The notes under the pieces are model-generated. The model saw nothing but the letters and a program-made list of their open reading frames with translations. It was not told the origin of the DNA and did no database searches. A stretch of DNA of 64,000 nt from Algoriphagus formosus (GTDB lineage Bacteria > Bacteroidota > Bacteroidia > Cytophagales > Cyclobacteriaceae): the NCBI RefSeq assembly GCF_002807035.1, contig NZ_NIUC01000002.1, positions 1,951,267 through 2,015,266 on the forward strand, given 5' to 3'. Positions 1 through 8,416 of this stretch are shown here, one piece after another; the first letter of the stretch is position 1, and each line of letters begins with the position of its first letter. Both the position numbers and the translations under genes were made by a program.

Positions 1-431
1 GCGAGTTGATCATCCGCATCCTTTCGGGAGTGGATTTCAGATAGCTTGATGGAGTTCAAGCCTTCCAAAATCTTCTGATGATGTACAGGGTAGTAGCGGG
101 GTGAAATATCGGCAACAATCAGTTTTTTTACCCGGTCAGGATATTCGATGGCAAAATTCATAGCCGTTTTACCGCCCATGGAGTGACCCATTAAAAACAC
201 CTCACTCAAACCTTCGTCATCCAGAAGCTCTTTCAAGTCCTCTACCATGACACTGTAATTCCACTCCTCATCCTGAGGGGAGTCACCGTGGTTTCGTTGA
301 TCTACTAGGTAAAGCGTGAAGTCCTTTTCCAGTTCCCGGGCAATGGAAAACCAGTTGTCTGCAGACCCAAAGAGTCCATGAAGAATCACGAGAGGCTGAC
401 CGGATCCGGATTTTCGGAAATTAAGTTTCAT
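1..431 (-). CDS. alpha/beta hydrolase (YbfF-like esterase), 3' end cut off by the window
   Basis: Reading leftwards from an ATG at 431, the frame stays open to the window edge and gives about 143 residues. They show the alpha/beta-hydrolase hallmarks in order: an oxyanion-hole segment LHGLFGSADNW near residue 19, DQRNHGDSP, the nucleophile elbow GHSMGG, and ADISPRYY. This combination is typical of the YbfF/PldB-like esterases. The catalytic Asp and His would lie beyond the window. No signal peptide is visible, so it should be cytoplasmic. It lies 87 bases downstream of hemH on the same strand but beyond a hairpin terminator, so it is probably transcribed separately. The substrate cannot be told from sequence. 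Confidence 0.85.
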   Translation of the reverse strand, partial: MKLNFRKSGSGQPLVILHGLFGSADNWFSIARELEKDFTLYLVDQRNHGDSPQDEEWNYSVMVEDLKELLDDEGLSEVFLMGHSMGGKTAMNFAIEYPDRVKKLIVADISPRYYPVHHQKILEGLNSIKLSEIHSRKDADDQL

Positions 432-501
432 CGTTTAAAGAGTTTTATTTGCGGCTGGATTTGAGAATCCAAGTTCTTAAAATCAATTGAAGGCTTCAAA
501 T

Positions 502-535
502 AAAAAATCGAAAGCCGATTAACTTCGGCTTTCGA
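502..535 (-). terminator. intrinsic terminator at the end of hemH
   Basis: An 11-base perfect stem (508-518 with 525-535) is followed on the minus strand by a T-run at 507-502. The hairpin overlaps the last codons and stop codon of hemH, so coding sequence forms part of the terminator. Confidence 0.8.
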
Positions 536-1547
536 TCAGGTCTTTGACACATTCTATCCAAGTGTCGTTGGAGTTGAGACTTGGAACCAAGTCCCAGTGC
601 TCTCCGCCCAATTCCTCGAATTCCTCCTTGTATTCTTCACCCACTTCGACGGTGGTTTCCAGACAGTCGGCTACGAATGCTGGAGAGAAGACTAATACTT
701 TTTTGATTCCTTTTCCAGCCAATTCTTTAATGACATCCTCGGTGTAAGGCTTGACCCATGGATCATTTCCGAGTCGGGATTGGAAGCAGGTCGTCACTTT
801 TTCCTCAGGTAGTCCGAGCTTCGCGGCTACCAGTCGGGTGGTTTGGAAGCACTGTGCCCGATAGCAGAATTGGTTTTTTGCCCCATATTTATTGCAGCAG
901 GAGCCCAGCTTACAGTAGTTGTCTACCGAGCCCTTGCGAATCTGTCGCTCTGGCAAACCGTGGTAAGAGAAGACAAAATGCTCGTAGTCTCCTTTTTCCA
1001 TCATTTCCCGTCCCAATTCTTCCCAGGCTTGCAAAAAGAGTGGATGCTCCACAAAGTTGCTGATGAATGAGATCTCTGGGATAATCTGCCAGCCACGAGC
1101 GATCTCCATGACCCGATCGATCACGGAGCCATTGGTAGCCGAAGCGTACTGAGGGAAAAGGGGTAAGACGATGATTTTTCGTACTTTTTCTGCCATCAGT
1201 TCATTCAGTCCTTGCTCAATACTTGGGCTCTGATAGCGCATGGCGATTTTCACCAGATACTTATCCGGGTCGAGTTTGGGGATCAATTTATCCCGCAAGT
1301 CTTCTGTATGGAAAAGCAAGGGTGATCCTCGGTCAGTCCAGAGTTTTCTATATTCTTTGGCAGATTTGGGTGCTCTGAAAGGAGCAATGATCAGATTGAC
1401 CAACATCCATCTGGGGATGAAAGGAAAGTCAATGACACGCCCGTCCATCAAGAATTCGCGAAGGTATTTACGTACGTCTCCGGTGGCAGTACTGTCCGGA
1501 GTTCCCAAATTGACGAGCAAAACGCCAATTTTCTGTGCTTTTGGCAT
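519..1547 (-). CDS. hemH: ferrochelatase
   Basis: This 342-residue enzyme inserts ferrous iron into a porphyrin at the end of heme synthesis. The N-terminus has GVLLVNLGTPDST, and the catalytic motif FSYHGLPER places the metal-handling histidine at about residue 196. The segment DCLETTVEVGEEY carries the conserved glutamate near residue 297. A short internal stretch (residues 212-233) holds five cysteines (212, 217, 218, 228, 233). Some bacterial ferrochelatases bind a [2Fe-2S] cluster through internal cysteines, so this may be one, but that is inference. As a Gram-negative enzyme it probably uses protoporphyrin IX. No other heme gene is nearby. Confidence 0.95.
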   Translation of the reverse strand: MPKAQKIGVLLVNLGTPDSTATGDVRKYLREFLMDGRVIDFPFIPRWMLVNLIIAPFRAPKSAKEYRKLWTDRGSPLLFHTEDLRDKLIPKLDPDKYLVKIAMRYQSPSIEQGLNELMAEKVRKIIVLPLFPQYASATNGSVIDRVMEIARGWQIIPEISFISNFVEHPLFLQAWEELGREMMEKGDYEHFVFSYHGLPERQIRKGSVDNYCKLGSCCNKYGAKNQFCYRAQCFQTTRLVAAKLGLPEEKVTTCFQSRLGNDPWVKPYTEDVIKELAGKGIKKVLVFSPAFVADCLETTVEVGEEYKEEFEELGGEHWDLVPSLNSNDTWIECVKDLIESRS

Positions 1548-1645
1548 GATTGGTTTGGTAAATCGGTGAGTGTTTACAACTCAAAATTAAGCCTGAAAGT
1601 TAATTCAAACCAATAGAACAAATTGATGAAGGATTGATAAAGCTG

Positions 1646-2884
1646 TTAAATCTTGAGATTTCCCGCCCATTTCATCAATGGACCAGAGGCAATACTCGAT
1701 ACTAAGGCCAAGATTACCAGTCCGATAAAGAGCGAATCAGACACCAGTCCGTACTCCAAGGCAATCAATCCCAAAATAATATCCATACTTCCTCGGGTAC
1801 TCAATCCAAAACCTGTGATGATGGACTGCTTTCTTCCCACTCCGGCAAATCGCCCACCGATGTAGGCTCCATAATATTTGGTCAGCAATCCTACTACCAC
1901 CACAACTCCCGTGACTCCTAGGTCAAAGCTTTCAATGAAATTCACCTTCAATCCGATGGAAACAAAGAAGATCGGGGCGAAAATATTATTGATAAACTGA
2001 TGGAGAATTTCTTTGGCTTTTTCTGTCAAATGATCAGAGTCCCCCAGTGCCACACCAATGATAAATGCTCCAAAAATTGCATGGATTCCGATAAACTCGG
2101 TAAAGGATGCGGCAAGGAAACACAAGGCCAGGGAAAGTGAAAGTAGGCCACCGGGCCATGCGAGTTTTTTATTGACCCAAGGCAAGGTTTTGTTGATTAG
2201 TCCTTTTCCGACAGTGAGCATTACCAGAGTAAACAAGAGTGTCAAGCCAATCGTTGGCCAAACGCCCAAGCCACCACTGCTGCTTTCGGAGAGCGAAAGG
2301 ATAACCGAAAATACAATCCATCCCAATACATCGACAATCATCGCTCCTGCTATGATTAGTAGGCCGGTTTGGGTTTTGAAAAGGTTGAGGTCCATCAAAA
2401 CCCGTGCGACTACAGCCAGGGCTGTAATACTAATGGCTAAGCCGAAAAATGTGGATGCTACGATTCGGTCATTGATATTGACCCCGAGAAACTCAGGGAA
2501 GGCATAAGCCACCACAAAACCTGCAATGATAGGTAAGACCATCGATGCGACCGCGATTTGTAGGGCGTTTTTTCCCTGACTCCAGACGATCTGCAACTCC
2601 ACTTCCAAGCCTGCAATGAACAGCAAAAGGACCACTGAAATCTGCACAAAGCCATCGAGGGCAATATTTGTTGTCTCTGGATTAGCGGCAAAGAGATAGG
2701 TGTGAAATTCGGGGAAAAGGGTTCCCAAAATGGTGGGACCTAGAATAATACCTGCTAGTATTTCGCCCACCACGGCAGGTTGCTTAAGCTGCCTGGCGAT
2801 CTCTGCGAAGACTCTTGCCATGATGAGCATGGCAGCAATTTGTAACAGGAGATTGATAACCTCCTTATGGTTCAAAGTTTCCAT
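1646..2884 (-). CDS. monovalent cation:proton antiporter of the CPA2 (Kef/NapA) family
   Basis: The product is a 412-residue membrane protein with about twelve hydrophobic segments and no large soluble C-terminal domain. The segment QLKQPAVVGEILAGIILGP near residues 33-51 and the glycine- and acid-containing helix with FGAFIIGVALGDSD near residues 271-284 are typical of the Na+/H+ exchanger domain of CPA2 carriers. It probably exchanges Na+ or K+ for protons across the inner membrane. Unlike KefB/KefC it has no TrkA-N nucleotide-binding domain. It starts only 6 bases after the universal-stress-protein gene, so the two are likely co-transcribed, with the USP protein a plausible soluble partner. 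Confidence 0.9.
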   Translation of the reverse strand: METLNHKEVINLLLQIAAMLIMARVFAEIARQLKQPAVVGEILAGIILGPTILGTLFPEFHTYLFAANPETTNIALDGFVQISVVLLLFIAGLEVELQIVWSQGKNALQIAVASMVLPIIAGFVVAYAFPEFLGVNINDRIVASTFFGLAISITALAVVARVLMDLNLFKTQTGLLIIAGAMIVDVLGWIVFSVILSLSESSSGGLGVWPTIGLTLLFTLVMLTVGKGLINKTLPWVNKKLAWPGGLLSLSLALCFLAASFTEFIGIHAIFGAFIIGVALGDSDHLTEKAKEILHQFINNIFAPIFFVSIGLKVNFIESFDLGVTGVVVVVGLLTKYYGAYIGGRFAGVGRKQSIITGFGLSTRGSMDIILGLIALEYGLVSDSLFIGLVILALVSSIASGPLMKWAGNLKI

Positions 2885-2890
2885 GGAGGT

Positions 2891-3721
2891 TTACTTTTTG
2901 ACGATGAGAAGATTACAAGGTAAGGTACTGAGTAGTTCTTCGAGATCGTGAGGAAAGAGTCGGTCGAAGAAGTTTAGTCGGCGATCATCACCAACCACGA
3001 GTAAGTTGGCATCTGTCTTTTCGCAGAATCTCGCCAGCTCTACGGCCCACTTACCTCCGGTTACCTTGATATTTATTTTCAAATTTCCCTTGTCTAGTTT
3101 GTCGATGATTTTTTCTACGTACTCGATCTCATTTTGGACGAGTCGTCTGCGGGTTTGGGAGATTTCATCTTCCGAATCTTCTCCTGCTGTACCCATTTGG
3201 AGGCCATAAAGTTTTATTTCATTCAAAATAGAAACTAAGTCAGCCTTTACAATTTTGGAAAACTCCAGTCCCTGTTCGATTACTTGTGGAGTAAACTCCA
3301 GCTGGGTCCCATTGATGACAATCCGCGAAAATTCAGAAGTTTCTACTTTTGGCTCGATCAAAGTCAAAACGGAGCAAGGAGCTTTTCGGATGATTTTTCT
3401 TCCTACTGTTCCCATGTAGTACTTGAATAGGCCTTCCTGCTTCAATGCTCCTGCTACTAGCAAGTCCACTTTTTCTTCCTCACAGGCCTTGAGAATCATT
3501 TTGACAGGTTTTCCCTCAAGCCACAATACTTTGATTCGTAGCTTGTCGCAGCCATGGCGTTGTAAAAGCTGATCGAGCTTTTCTTCCAATTGAGGCGTTT
3601 TAGTGCCCACATGAATTAGCAACAATTCAGTGTCAAAAAGCAAGACTAGCCGTTTGACCTCGGCAATCAAGGCCTCTATTCTTGGGGAAAAGGCAATGGC
3701 CAAAGCTATTTTAGTGTACAT
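2891..3721 (-). CDS. tandem universal stress protein (UspA family)
   Basis: The 276-residue protein consists of two Usp folds. The first runs from about residue 1 to 135 and contains VDLLVAGALKQEG and GTVGRKIIRKAPCSVLTL, which resembles the Usp nucleotide-binding G-x2-G-x9-G-S/T pattern. The second runs from about 135 to the end with ANLLVVGDDRR and closes with LPCNLLIVKK. There is no signal peptide. It is the first gene of a two-gene unit with the antiporter, an arrangement seen where Usp domains regulate Kef/Nha-type carriers. ATP binding cannot be settled because the second glycine motif is weak. Confidence 0.85.
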   Translation of the reverse strand: MYTKIALAIAFSPRIEALIAEVKRLVLLFDTELLLIHVGTKTPQLEEKLDQLLQRHGCDKLRIKVLWLEGKPVKMILKACEEEKVDLLVAGALKQEGLFKYYMGTVGRKIIRKAPCSVLTLIEPKVETSEFSRIVINGTQLEFTPQVIEQGLEFSKIVKADLVSILNEIKLYGLQMGTAGEDSEDEISQTRRRLVQNEIEYVEKIIDKLDKGNLKINIKVTGGKWAVELARFCEKTDANLLVVGDDRRLNFFDRLFPHDLEELLSTLPCNLLIVKK

Positions 3722-3918
3722 AAGACGCGGGGAGTTTTGACTAAATAATAAAATTTTCAGCTTGCGTCCAATTAAAATTTTCTACCCATTTATCATTTCT
3801 TTTCTCCATTCAAGCTTTTTTGGGCTATCAGAAGTAAGTCTTGGTGCTTATCTGGATATATTTTGATAAAATTAGGCAGTGATGATCGAATTCACCTGTA
3901 ATTAAATCCCATTAGTTT

Positions 3919-5511
3919 ATGCGAAAATTTCTTTTCAGCTGCCTGCTTGCTGGAAGTGTTTCTGTCGCCGGGTCAGCTTGGGCCCAAGGCGATTATCCTA
4001 CACTTTCACAGCTGGAGCAGCGACTTCAAAAAATTGGCTCGAGTGCCAATGCCAACCTTCAAAAACTCGGGCAAACCTCAAGCGGTAAGGATGTTTGGGT
4101 TCTAAAAGTCGGGACCGGTGATATGGACCAAAAGCCGGCCATCGCTGTCGTCGGTGGAGTGGAAGGTTTTCATGTCTTGAGTGTGGAATTGGCCACGCAG
4201 TTTGCAGAGCGATTAGTCAGTGAGCATGCTGAAGCTTTGGAAGAGACCACTTTCTATATTTTCCCAAATATGTCGCCTGATGCCTATGAGCAATATCATG
4301 CGGGGCTGAAGTACGAGCGACGCGGCAATGCTGCTGCTGTAGATCATGACCGGGATGGTACGCCCGGAGACAATGGCTACACCGACCTCAATGGAGACGG
4401 TTTCATCACCTGGATGCGTGTGGAGGATCCGATGGGAGACTACAAGGTCTCTGATGAAGATGAGCGTGTGTTGGTCAAAGCTGATCGCAGCAAAGGCGAG
4501 GCTGGACAGTACTTAGTTTTCAAAGAAAGTAAGGATGAAGATCTAGATGGAAAGTTTGCAGAGGATCTGAAAGAGGGAATAGCTTTCAATAAATCCATGA
4601 CCTACAAATTCCCGGTTTTCGAACCTTTAGCTGGAGATATTCCGGTTTCGCAGCCGGAGACAAGAGCGATGCTTGATTACCTTTTTGAGCAGTGGAATAT
4701 TTTCGCTTTTGTGACCTTTTCTCCTGCCAACAATCTCTCTTCCCCGCTGAAGTACAATGCGCAAAATGCCAGAAAGCGAGTGGTGACGTCCATTTTGCAG
4801 AAAGACGAAGCTATCAATGCCATGGTCTCAGAAATGTACAAGAGCACTGTTTCACAAAAAGCTTTTCAGCAAACTAATCAGGGAACAGACGGAGATTTCT
4901 TTCAGTGGGCATATTTCCATTTTGCTCGCTTGAGCTTTGGTACACCGGGGTATTGGACACCTGAATTCAAAGGCAAGTCAAACGCTGAAGCCAATTACCT
5001 GGCATGGGCAGACTCTCTAGGATGGAATGATGTTTTTGTGCCTTGGACGGAGATTTCTCATCCAGATTTTCCAGGTAAAAAAGTAGAAGTAGGAGGGGTC
5101 AAGCCTTTTGTGATGGCCAATCCTCCCTACGAAAAGGTAGATGAAATAGCGGAAGAGCATACAGAATTTATCCTCAAGCTAGCAGAAATGCAGCCGAATC
5201 TGGAAGTGCAAAACCTCAAAATCGAATCCATTGGAAATGGCTTGACGCGAATTTCATTGGATCTGTTTAACAATGCACCGCTACCAACCCACTCAGAAAT
5301 GGGCGAGCGTTCGCGATGGCTGAGAAAAATCCGAGTGGACCTCAATGCGGGTTCAGATCGATTGATCTCTGGGGAGAAAATCCAGTTGATTGACTCTATT
5401 GATGCCTATGGAAAAGCCAGCCTAAGTTGGATCATCCGTGGAAAAGGAGATGTCAGCTTCAAAGCCGGTGCTCCTCATGCGGGTTTCATCAATGCAACTT
5501 TCAAACTCTAA
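3919..5511 (+). CDS. exported M14-family carboxypeptidase paralogue with rearranged zinc-ligand motif
   Basis: The 530-residue protein has a Sec signal peptide (about residues 1-22, ending GSAWAQ) and the layout of secreted bacteroidetal M14 zinc carboxypeptidases, including DHDRDGTPGDNG and DLNGDGFITWMRVEDP, which its downstream neighbour also has in related form. Where the family reads GNxHxxE, this protein reads GGVEGFH (residues 79-85), so the His and Glu ligand positions appear exchanged. Aligned through PExR...NI to the downstream paralogue, the third ligand His becomes Ser (TFSPANN for SYHNYGG). A C-terminal Glu in the WTPEF segment may match the catalytic base. It may be a pseudoenzyme or use a different metal site. 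It ends 4 bases before the next gene. Confidence 0.85.
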   Translation: MRKFLFSCLLAGSVSVAGSAWAQGDYPTLSQLEQRLQKIGSSANANLQKLGQTSSGKDVWVLKVGTGDMDQKPAIAVVGGVEGFHVLSVELATQFAERLVSEHAEALEETTFYIFPNMSPDAYEQYHAGLKYERRGNAAAVDHDRDGTPGDNGYTDLNGDGFITWMRVEDPMGDYKVSDEDERVLVKADRSKGEAGQYLVFKESKDEDLDGKFAEDLKEGIAFNKSMTYKFPVFEPLAGDIPVSQPETRAMLDYLFEQWNIFAFVTFSPANNLSSPLKYNAQNARKRVVTSILQKDEAINAMVSEMYKSTVSQKAFQQTNQGTDGDFFQWAYFHFARLSFGTPGYWTPEFKGKSNAEANYLAWADSLGWNDVFVPWTEISHPDFPGKKVEVGGVKPFVMANPPYEKVDEIAEEHTEFILKLAEMQPNLEVQNLKIESIGNGLTRISLDLFNNAPLPTHSEMGERSRWLRKIRVDLNAGSDRLISGEKIQLIDSIDAYGKASLSWIIRGKGDVSFKAGAPHAGFINATFKL

Positions 5512-5515
5512 AGCC

Positions 5516-7258
5516 ATGAAAACGATGAACATTAAAAATACAATCCTTGCCTTGGCTTTGGGCGCAGCGAGTCTGGCAAGTATCGAATCAAGCGCACAGC
5601 AAAAGTTTTTCAAAGCGGTGGGATCTCCGCACATGCCCAAGGTAGAGGTAGCCTGGAATCGCTACTACACCTATGAAGGTCTCGTGGATGTGATGCAGAA
5701 GATTGCTAAAGCACATCCCAACCTGGCGAAAATCGAATCTATCGGAAAGTCCTACGAAGGTCGGGATATTATGACCTTGACCATTACAGATTTTTCTGCA
5801 GGAAAGGATACCGATAAGCCTGCCATGTGGATCGACGGCAATATTCACTCCAACGAGATTCAAGGGGCGGAATTTGCGCTCTATTCTGCTTGGTATCTGA
5901 CCGAGATGCATGCCGATACCGAGTTTATCCAGGAGCTCCTCAGAGACAAAACGTTCTACATCACACCGACTATCAATCCGGATGCTCGGAATGACTTCTT
6001 CTTAAAACCAAACACCCAAAATACCCCTCGATCCGGGGTCATTCCTTTGGATAATGATGGGGATGGTCAGGCAGCTGAGGATGAGATGGATGATCTGAAC
6101 GGGGATGGTCACATTACCATGATGATTCGAAAGTCACCGACTGGTCGCTATATCAAGGATCCTTTGGACCCAAGAAGGCTGATGATGGTAGGACCTGATC
6201 AAGTGGGGGACTATGAAATGCTCGGTCAGGAAGGGACTGACCTTGACGGTGATGGACGTATCAATGATGATGATGTCGGCTACTATGATCCGAATCGTGA
6301 CTGGGGCTGGAATTGGCAGCCGGACTACATTCAGCGAGGAGCCATGCGCTATCCCTTCACACTTCCAGAAAACCGATCTGTGATGGAATTTGTGATGAAG
6401 CATCCCAATATCGCCGGGGCACAGAGTTACCACAATTATGGGGGAATGATTCTTCGAGGGCCTGGAGCCGAAGAGGATGTGAATACCTACAACCGAGAGG
6501 ATATCCGCATCTATGATGCCATTGCCAAAAAAGGTGAAGAAATGATGCCAGGCTATCGATACCTGACCGTTTACAAGGACCTTTATTCTGTATTTGGAGG
6601 GGAACTGGATTGGTTTTATGGTAATCGTGGAGTGTTTACTTATTCTAATGAGTTGATGATTTCCTATCTCTACTTCCATCAAAATGCCGGTAGGGGCAAT
6701 CAGGAAGAGCAACTCAAAGTAGATCAGTTGCTGACCTTTGGAGATGCTTTTGTGGATTGGGAAAGCTACGAGCACCCACAATATGGGGAGATCGAGATTG
6801 GTGGTTTTAAGAAAACCTTTGGTCGGGCCCATCCAGGCTTCTTGATGGAGCAGGATGCGCATAGAAACTCAGCTTTTACCATTTATCATGCCTATCACAC
6901 GCCGAAACTATCAGTGATGGATGTGAAGGAGGAAGATTTGGGTGGAGGACTAAAGGCTATCACCGCTACGATTTTCAATGAGCGGATGATGCCAACACAC
7001 TCTTCTCAAGATTTGAAGTATAAAATCGAGCGGCCTGACTATGTCTCCATTTCGGGAGCTAAAGTAGTAGCAGGCTTTGTGGTAGAAAATGAAGACTTCA
7101 AGCGATATCAAGAGCAGAAACTTAGACCGGAGCGCATTGCGGTGGATAACATCCCCGGGATGAGTGCAGTGAAGGTGAGATGGATTGTTTCCTCTGCTTC
7201 TAATTACAGCATCAGCGTAGATTCCGCCAAAGGTGGAAAAGCTAGCTGGAGCAAATAA
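5516..7258 (+). CDS. exported M14-family zinc carboxypeptidase
   Basis: Starting at the ATG at 5516, just after the upstream stop, the protein has 580 residues and a signal peptide (about 1-28, ending SSAQQ). A longer in-frame extension into the upstream gene would place this signal internally, so the short start is preferred. The zinc motif GNIHSNE gives His111 and Glu114. The third ligand is in AQSYHNYGG, and the catalytic glutamate is in FTYSNEL. Repeated acidic stretches such as DNDGDGQ and DLNGDGHIT look like calcium-binding loops. It should act in the periplasm or outside the cell, trimming C-terminal residues from peptides. It is likely co-translated with the degenerate paralogue upstream. 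Confidence 0.92.
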   Translation: MKTMNIKNTILALALGAASLASIESSAQQKFFKAVGSPHMPKVEVAWNRYYTYEGLVDVMQKIAKAHPNLAKIESIGKSYEGRDIMTLTITDFSAGKDTDKPAMWIDGNIHSNEIQGAEFALYSAWYLTEMHADTEFIQELLRDKTFYITPTINPDARNDFFLKPNTQNTPRSGVIPLDNDGDGQAAEDEMDDLNGDGHITMMIRKSPTGRYIKDPLDPRRLMMVGPDQVGDYEMLGQEGTDLDGDGRINDDDVGYYDPNRDWGWNWQPDYIQRGAMRYPFTLPENRSVMEFVMKHPNIAGAQSYHNYGGMILRGPGAEEDVNTYNREDIRIYDAIAKKGEEMMPGYRYLTVYKDLYSVFGGELDWFYGNRGVFTYSNELMISYLYFHQNAGRGNQEEQLKVDQLLTFGDAFVDWESYEHPQYGEIEIGGFKKTFGRAHPGFLMEQDAHRNSAFTIYHAYHTPKLSVMDVKEEDLGGGLKAITATIFNERMMPTHSSQDLKYKIERPDYVSISGAKVVAGFVVENEDFKRYQEQKLRPERIAVDNIPGMSAVKVRWIVSSASNYSISVDSAKGGKASWSK

Positions 7259-7280
7259 GAATTGAGCTTAATTGATTTGA

Positions 7281-7316
7281 AAAATCCTCGAGTCGATTGA
7301 TTCGGGGATTTTTTTT
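7281..7316 (+). terminator. intrinsic terminator after the M14 pair
   Basis: An 11-base stem with one G-T wobble (AAAATCCTCGA with TCGGGGATTTT) runs directly into eight or more T residues. It closes the two-gene M14 unit before the flavodoxin gene. Confidence 0.85.
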
Positions 7317-7346
7317 AGCTTTTAGATCTATTTCAAATACGATAGC

Positions 7347-7916
7347 ATGCGAAACTTACTCCTTTTCCTATCTCTGATCTTTGTCTCTCAAACTCTTTTT
7401 GCTCAGGAAAAGCCTTTGATTTTAATCACCTACTATTCCCAGTCTGGAAATACCCAACAATTGGCGGAAGCTATAGCAGAGGGCGCGCAATCCGTAGTAG
7501 GCGTGGAGGTTAAGCTTTTACCGCTAGACCAAGTCCAAACAAATGATTTGCTCACCGCTTCTGCTATCATTCTGGGTTCTCCTGTTTACAATGCCAATAT
7601 CGCTCCGCCGGTACAAGAATTTATCAATTCCTGGCCTTTCGATGGTAGGCCACTACGGGATAAGATTGGTGCGGTGTTCAGTACAGGAGGAGGAATATCT
7701 ACCGGAGAAGAGCTGGTGATGCTTAACTTGATGCATAGCATGCTGATTCATGGGATGATTGTGGTGGGAGGAGATGCGGTAGAATCCGCATTTGGTGCTT
7801 CGGCAATCACCGGAGAAGGGCCTTTTGATTCGAAGTCTAGTATGGATCAGATTTTTCTGGAAAAAGGGAAAGGTTTGGGAAAGAGAGTAGCAGAGACTGT
7901 CCTTAGATTTCATTAG
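7347..7916 (+). CDS. exported flavodoxin-like protein
   Basis: The 189-residue protein begins with a clear Sec signal peptide (about residues 1-20, ending LFAQ), followed directly by a flavodoxin fold. The FMN phosphate loop reads YYSQSGNTQQLAEAI near residues 31-45, and LGSPVYNANIAPPVQEF and GAVFSTGGGISTGEE match the later flavin-contact regions of WrbA/NAD(P)H:quinone-reductase-like flavodoxins. Most of this family is cytoplasmic, so a signal peptide implies a periplasmic flavoprotein or an export route for a folded cofactor protein. There is no twin-arginine motif. It stands alone between terminators, and its redox partner is unknown. Confidence 0.85.
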   Translation: MRNLLLFLSLIFVSQTLFAQEKPLILITYYSQSGNTQQLAEAIAEGAQSVVGVEVKLLPLDQVQTNDLLTASAIILGSPVYNANIAPPVQEFINSWPFDGRPLRDKIGAVFSTGGGISTGEELVMLNLMHSMLIHGMIVVGGDAVESAFGASAITGEGPFDSKSSMDQIFLEKGKGLGKRVAETVLRFH

Positions 7917-8106
7917 AATTCGTGACAAAATTTGGCATCTCTCTACCAAATTGATTTTGATTTTTTGTCTTTCTGCCTGAGCTTTTTCGGAGTTAAAACA
8001 ACTCGAGACAGGGTATTCTTCGATTAATTTCAAAACCTTATCCCAATCATGAAACGAACGAAAATACTTTCAGTCAGTTGGAATAATAGTACCAAAAAGA
8101 AATATC

Positions 8107-8355
8107 ATGGCTAAAGAAAAGCGACCAAGTATCAAGAATGAGGAACAATACGAAGCACTCCGCGACAAAGGGATGAGTCAGGAAAAGGCTGCCCGAATAG
8201 CCAATACGGAGGACTCAGGTAAAAAAGGCGGTAAGGCAAAACCCTATGAAGAAAGAACCAAAGAGGAACTTTACAAGCAGGCTAAATCTATCGGTATCGA
8301 GGGAAGAAGTAGCATGAATAAAAAAGAGTTGATCGAGGCTCTTCGGAAAGGGTAA
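8107..8355 (+). CDS. small basic protein with Rho-N-like C-terminal motif
   Basis: The 82-residue protein is highly charged. Its first half (SIKNEEQYEALRDKGMSQEKAARIANTE) is found in many small bacterial proteins alongside a Rho-N/SAP-like helix-extended-helix. The second half (TKEELYKQAKSIGIEGRSSM followed by NKKELIEALRK) is a good match to that motif, which binds nucleic acids. The region between is rich in Lys and Gly. A nucleic-acid-associated or stress role is plausible, but no function is established. The gene is preceded by about 190 bases with no other gene and is followed by a strong terminator. Confidence 0.85.
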   Translation: MAKEKRPSIKNEEQYEALRDKGMSQEKAARIANTEDSGKKGGKAKPYEERTKEELYKQAKSIGIEGRSSMNKKELIEALRKG

Positions 8356-8361
8356 AAAAAT

Positions 8362-8392
8362 AACCCCGCCTCAGACCCAGAGCGGGGTTTTT
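8362..8392 (+). terminator. intrinsic terminator between convergent genes
   Basis: The perfect 8-base stem AACCCCGC/GCGGGGTT with a 12-base loop is followed by T residues on the plus strand and, on the minus strand, by a TTATTTTTTT stretch. It can therefore serve the genes converging from both sides. Confidence 0.85.
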
Positions 8393-8416
8393 GAAATATA
8401 GTTGGTTCACTTTTTC

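Noticed and set aside
6134-6862. A 242-codon open frame on the minus strand inside the M14 carboxypeptidase gene
   Set aside because: It lies wholly opposite a strongly supported gene with catalytic motifs, has no ribosome-binding site or recognisable domain, and shows the unusual His/Ile composition typical of antisense shadows.
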